Source: Rhynochetos jubatus (lineage: Eukaryota; Chordata; Aves; Eurypygiformes; Rhynochetidae). From it: 64,000 nt of DNA. Of this stretch, positions 63,088 to 64,000 are shown one piece after another (positions within the stretch are counted from its first letter, which is position 1; every line of letters starts with the position of its first letter). The stretch spans positions 43,743,700-43,807,699 of the forward strand of contig CM050648.1 in the NCBI GenBank assembly GCA_027574665.1. Direction: 5' to 3'. Position numbers and translations under genes: made by a program. The notes beneath the pieces were generated by a model. It did no database searches and was not told the DNA's origin. It saw nothing but the letters and a program-made list of their open reading frames with translations.

Positions 63088-63105
63088 ATTGATAATGAAA
63101 CATTG

Positions 63106-64000
63106 CAGTGAGTTTGTTGGGTTTTTTAGCCTCTAGATGCCGACTTGTATTACACTTTCTTAACTGCACCTGGCACTATACAATGTGTCAGATGTTTGAC
63201 TTGCTTTGTGTACAAAATGTGTCATCCCTGTAAGTAAATTTCTGGTATAAATAATTTAATTAGTGTTTTACTTTGTCAATTTGAAATAAGGAGGAGAAAA
63301 ATGGTAGTATTTAAGAGGTCCTTTCACTTCTGAAGGGAAAAAAAAATCAAGATAATAATCACTGCATTATTTAATGCATTCTTTTCTTGGCAGTTGTACA
63401 CTTCATTTATACTGATAAAGTACAGGATTTGTGCTGACCTTTAACAGCTGCTAAATGATGTTTAAACATAAAAGCCATTGTAAAGTTTCCAGCAATTCGG
63501 AACCGCCCACCGTTCCAGTGCAATTTTCTGCTGAGATTTGCAGTGCTTAGACGTTGCACAAATAAAAATCCGCTGGTTTTAGAAAGACAACGTTTCCAGT
63601 ATCTAATGGACTTTCTTTTTTCAGTGCTCATTGTAGCACAAACAGGCCACTTTTATTTAGGATGCCTGCTAATGGCTTCAGGAGCGTTTCTTGTCTCTGA
63701 TTCCAACTTCCCATGGATAGACCAAGAATAATTTTCATTTAGAAAATAAGGTAAATTTAAAGCCTATAAAGTAACTGGTAATGATTTATTTGAATAGACA
63801 TGGGTAGATAAACCAAAATGGACTCTAACACTAGAAAAACTGACACGTCCTGCATTTAAATAGAGCAGAGTTTTTGAAGTTTGAAACCTGATATAAATCC
63901 TGGATAAATCCTGCAGAGTTTGGAGCTGGGAAGCTCTGTTCCACTGGGGTTCAGAGTTTTCTTTGCTCTAGGATACTTATCCAAGGACAGCACAAACTGG
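63106..64000. other. Downstream flank of ST18
   Basis: No gene, recognised repeat or conserved coding sequence. A further AATAAA lies at 63561-63566 and could serve a longer 3' end. Short open frames on both strands look like chance. Confidence 0.75.

Larger units (their letters stand above)
60679..63105 (+). other. ST18: ST18 3' untranslated region
   Basis: About 2.4 kb, AT-rich, running from the stop codon to the likely cleavage region after the AATAAA at 63082. It contains several ATTTA-type AU-rich words, a T run at 62893-62908 and the microRNA seed matches listed separately. An earlier AATAAA at 60842-60847 could give a much shorter UTR. The 3' end is inferred from the hexamer and the GT-rich sequence after it (gtgagtttgttgg), not from transcript data. 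Confidence 0.8.

Overview
This is a vertebrate nuclear window, almost certainly from a bird. It carries most of one gene on the + strand, ST18 (also called MYT3 or NZF3), a neural zinc-finger transcription factor of the MYT1 family. The avian assignment rests on a CR1 LINE tail with the bird-type ending (repeated ATTCTATGAT-like octamers, 23745-24479), a second short CR1 tail at 12181-12240, low repeat content and compact introns. The species cannot be named from the sequence alone.

Layout. 1-11025 is non-coding sequence read as the upstream intron. Eighteen coding exons follow between 11026 and 60678. Every junction has an AG acceptor and GT donor, and the reading phase is continuous across all of them. 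Counted from the Met codon at 11042 the product is 1019 residues. The first exon begins with the last base of a split codon, so a further short coding exon must lie upstream of the window. The 3' UTR runs from 60679 to about 63105 and has a good AATAAA at 63082. The rest, to 64000, is downstream flank with no recognisable gene.

Protein. The order is a basic N-terminal segment, a long acidic serine-rich region, C2HC fingers 1 and 2, the central MYT1-family region, fingers 3 to 6, then a coiled coil and conserved C-terminus. The finger pattern is C-x4-C-x4-H-x7-H-x5-C. Six fingers in a 2+4 arrangement fits ST18 and not the seven of MYT1. Fingers of this family bind the AAGTT-type core and the protein acts in the nucleus as a transcriptional regulator.

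Non-genic content. Introns hold CR1 remnants, several mononucleotide runs and microsatellites, a probable decayed coding sequence on the minus strand (29244-30008, family unknown), a long methionine-free minus-strand open frame just upstream of the first coding exon (10210-10686), and a candidate alternative terminal exon at 40470-40559 followed by AATAAA. The 3' UTR contains three exact 8-mers matching the miR-144-type seed. I did not find a new multi-gene system. The observations worth testing are the candidate terminal exon, the minus-strand decayed frame, the clustered microRNA sites, and the exon-level history of the fingers.
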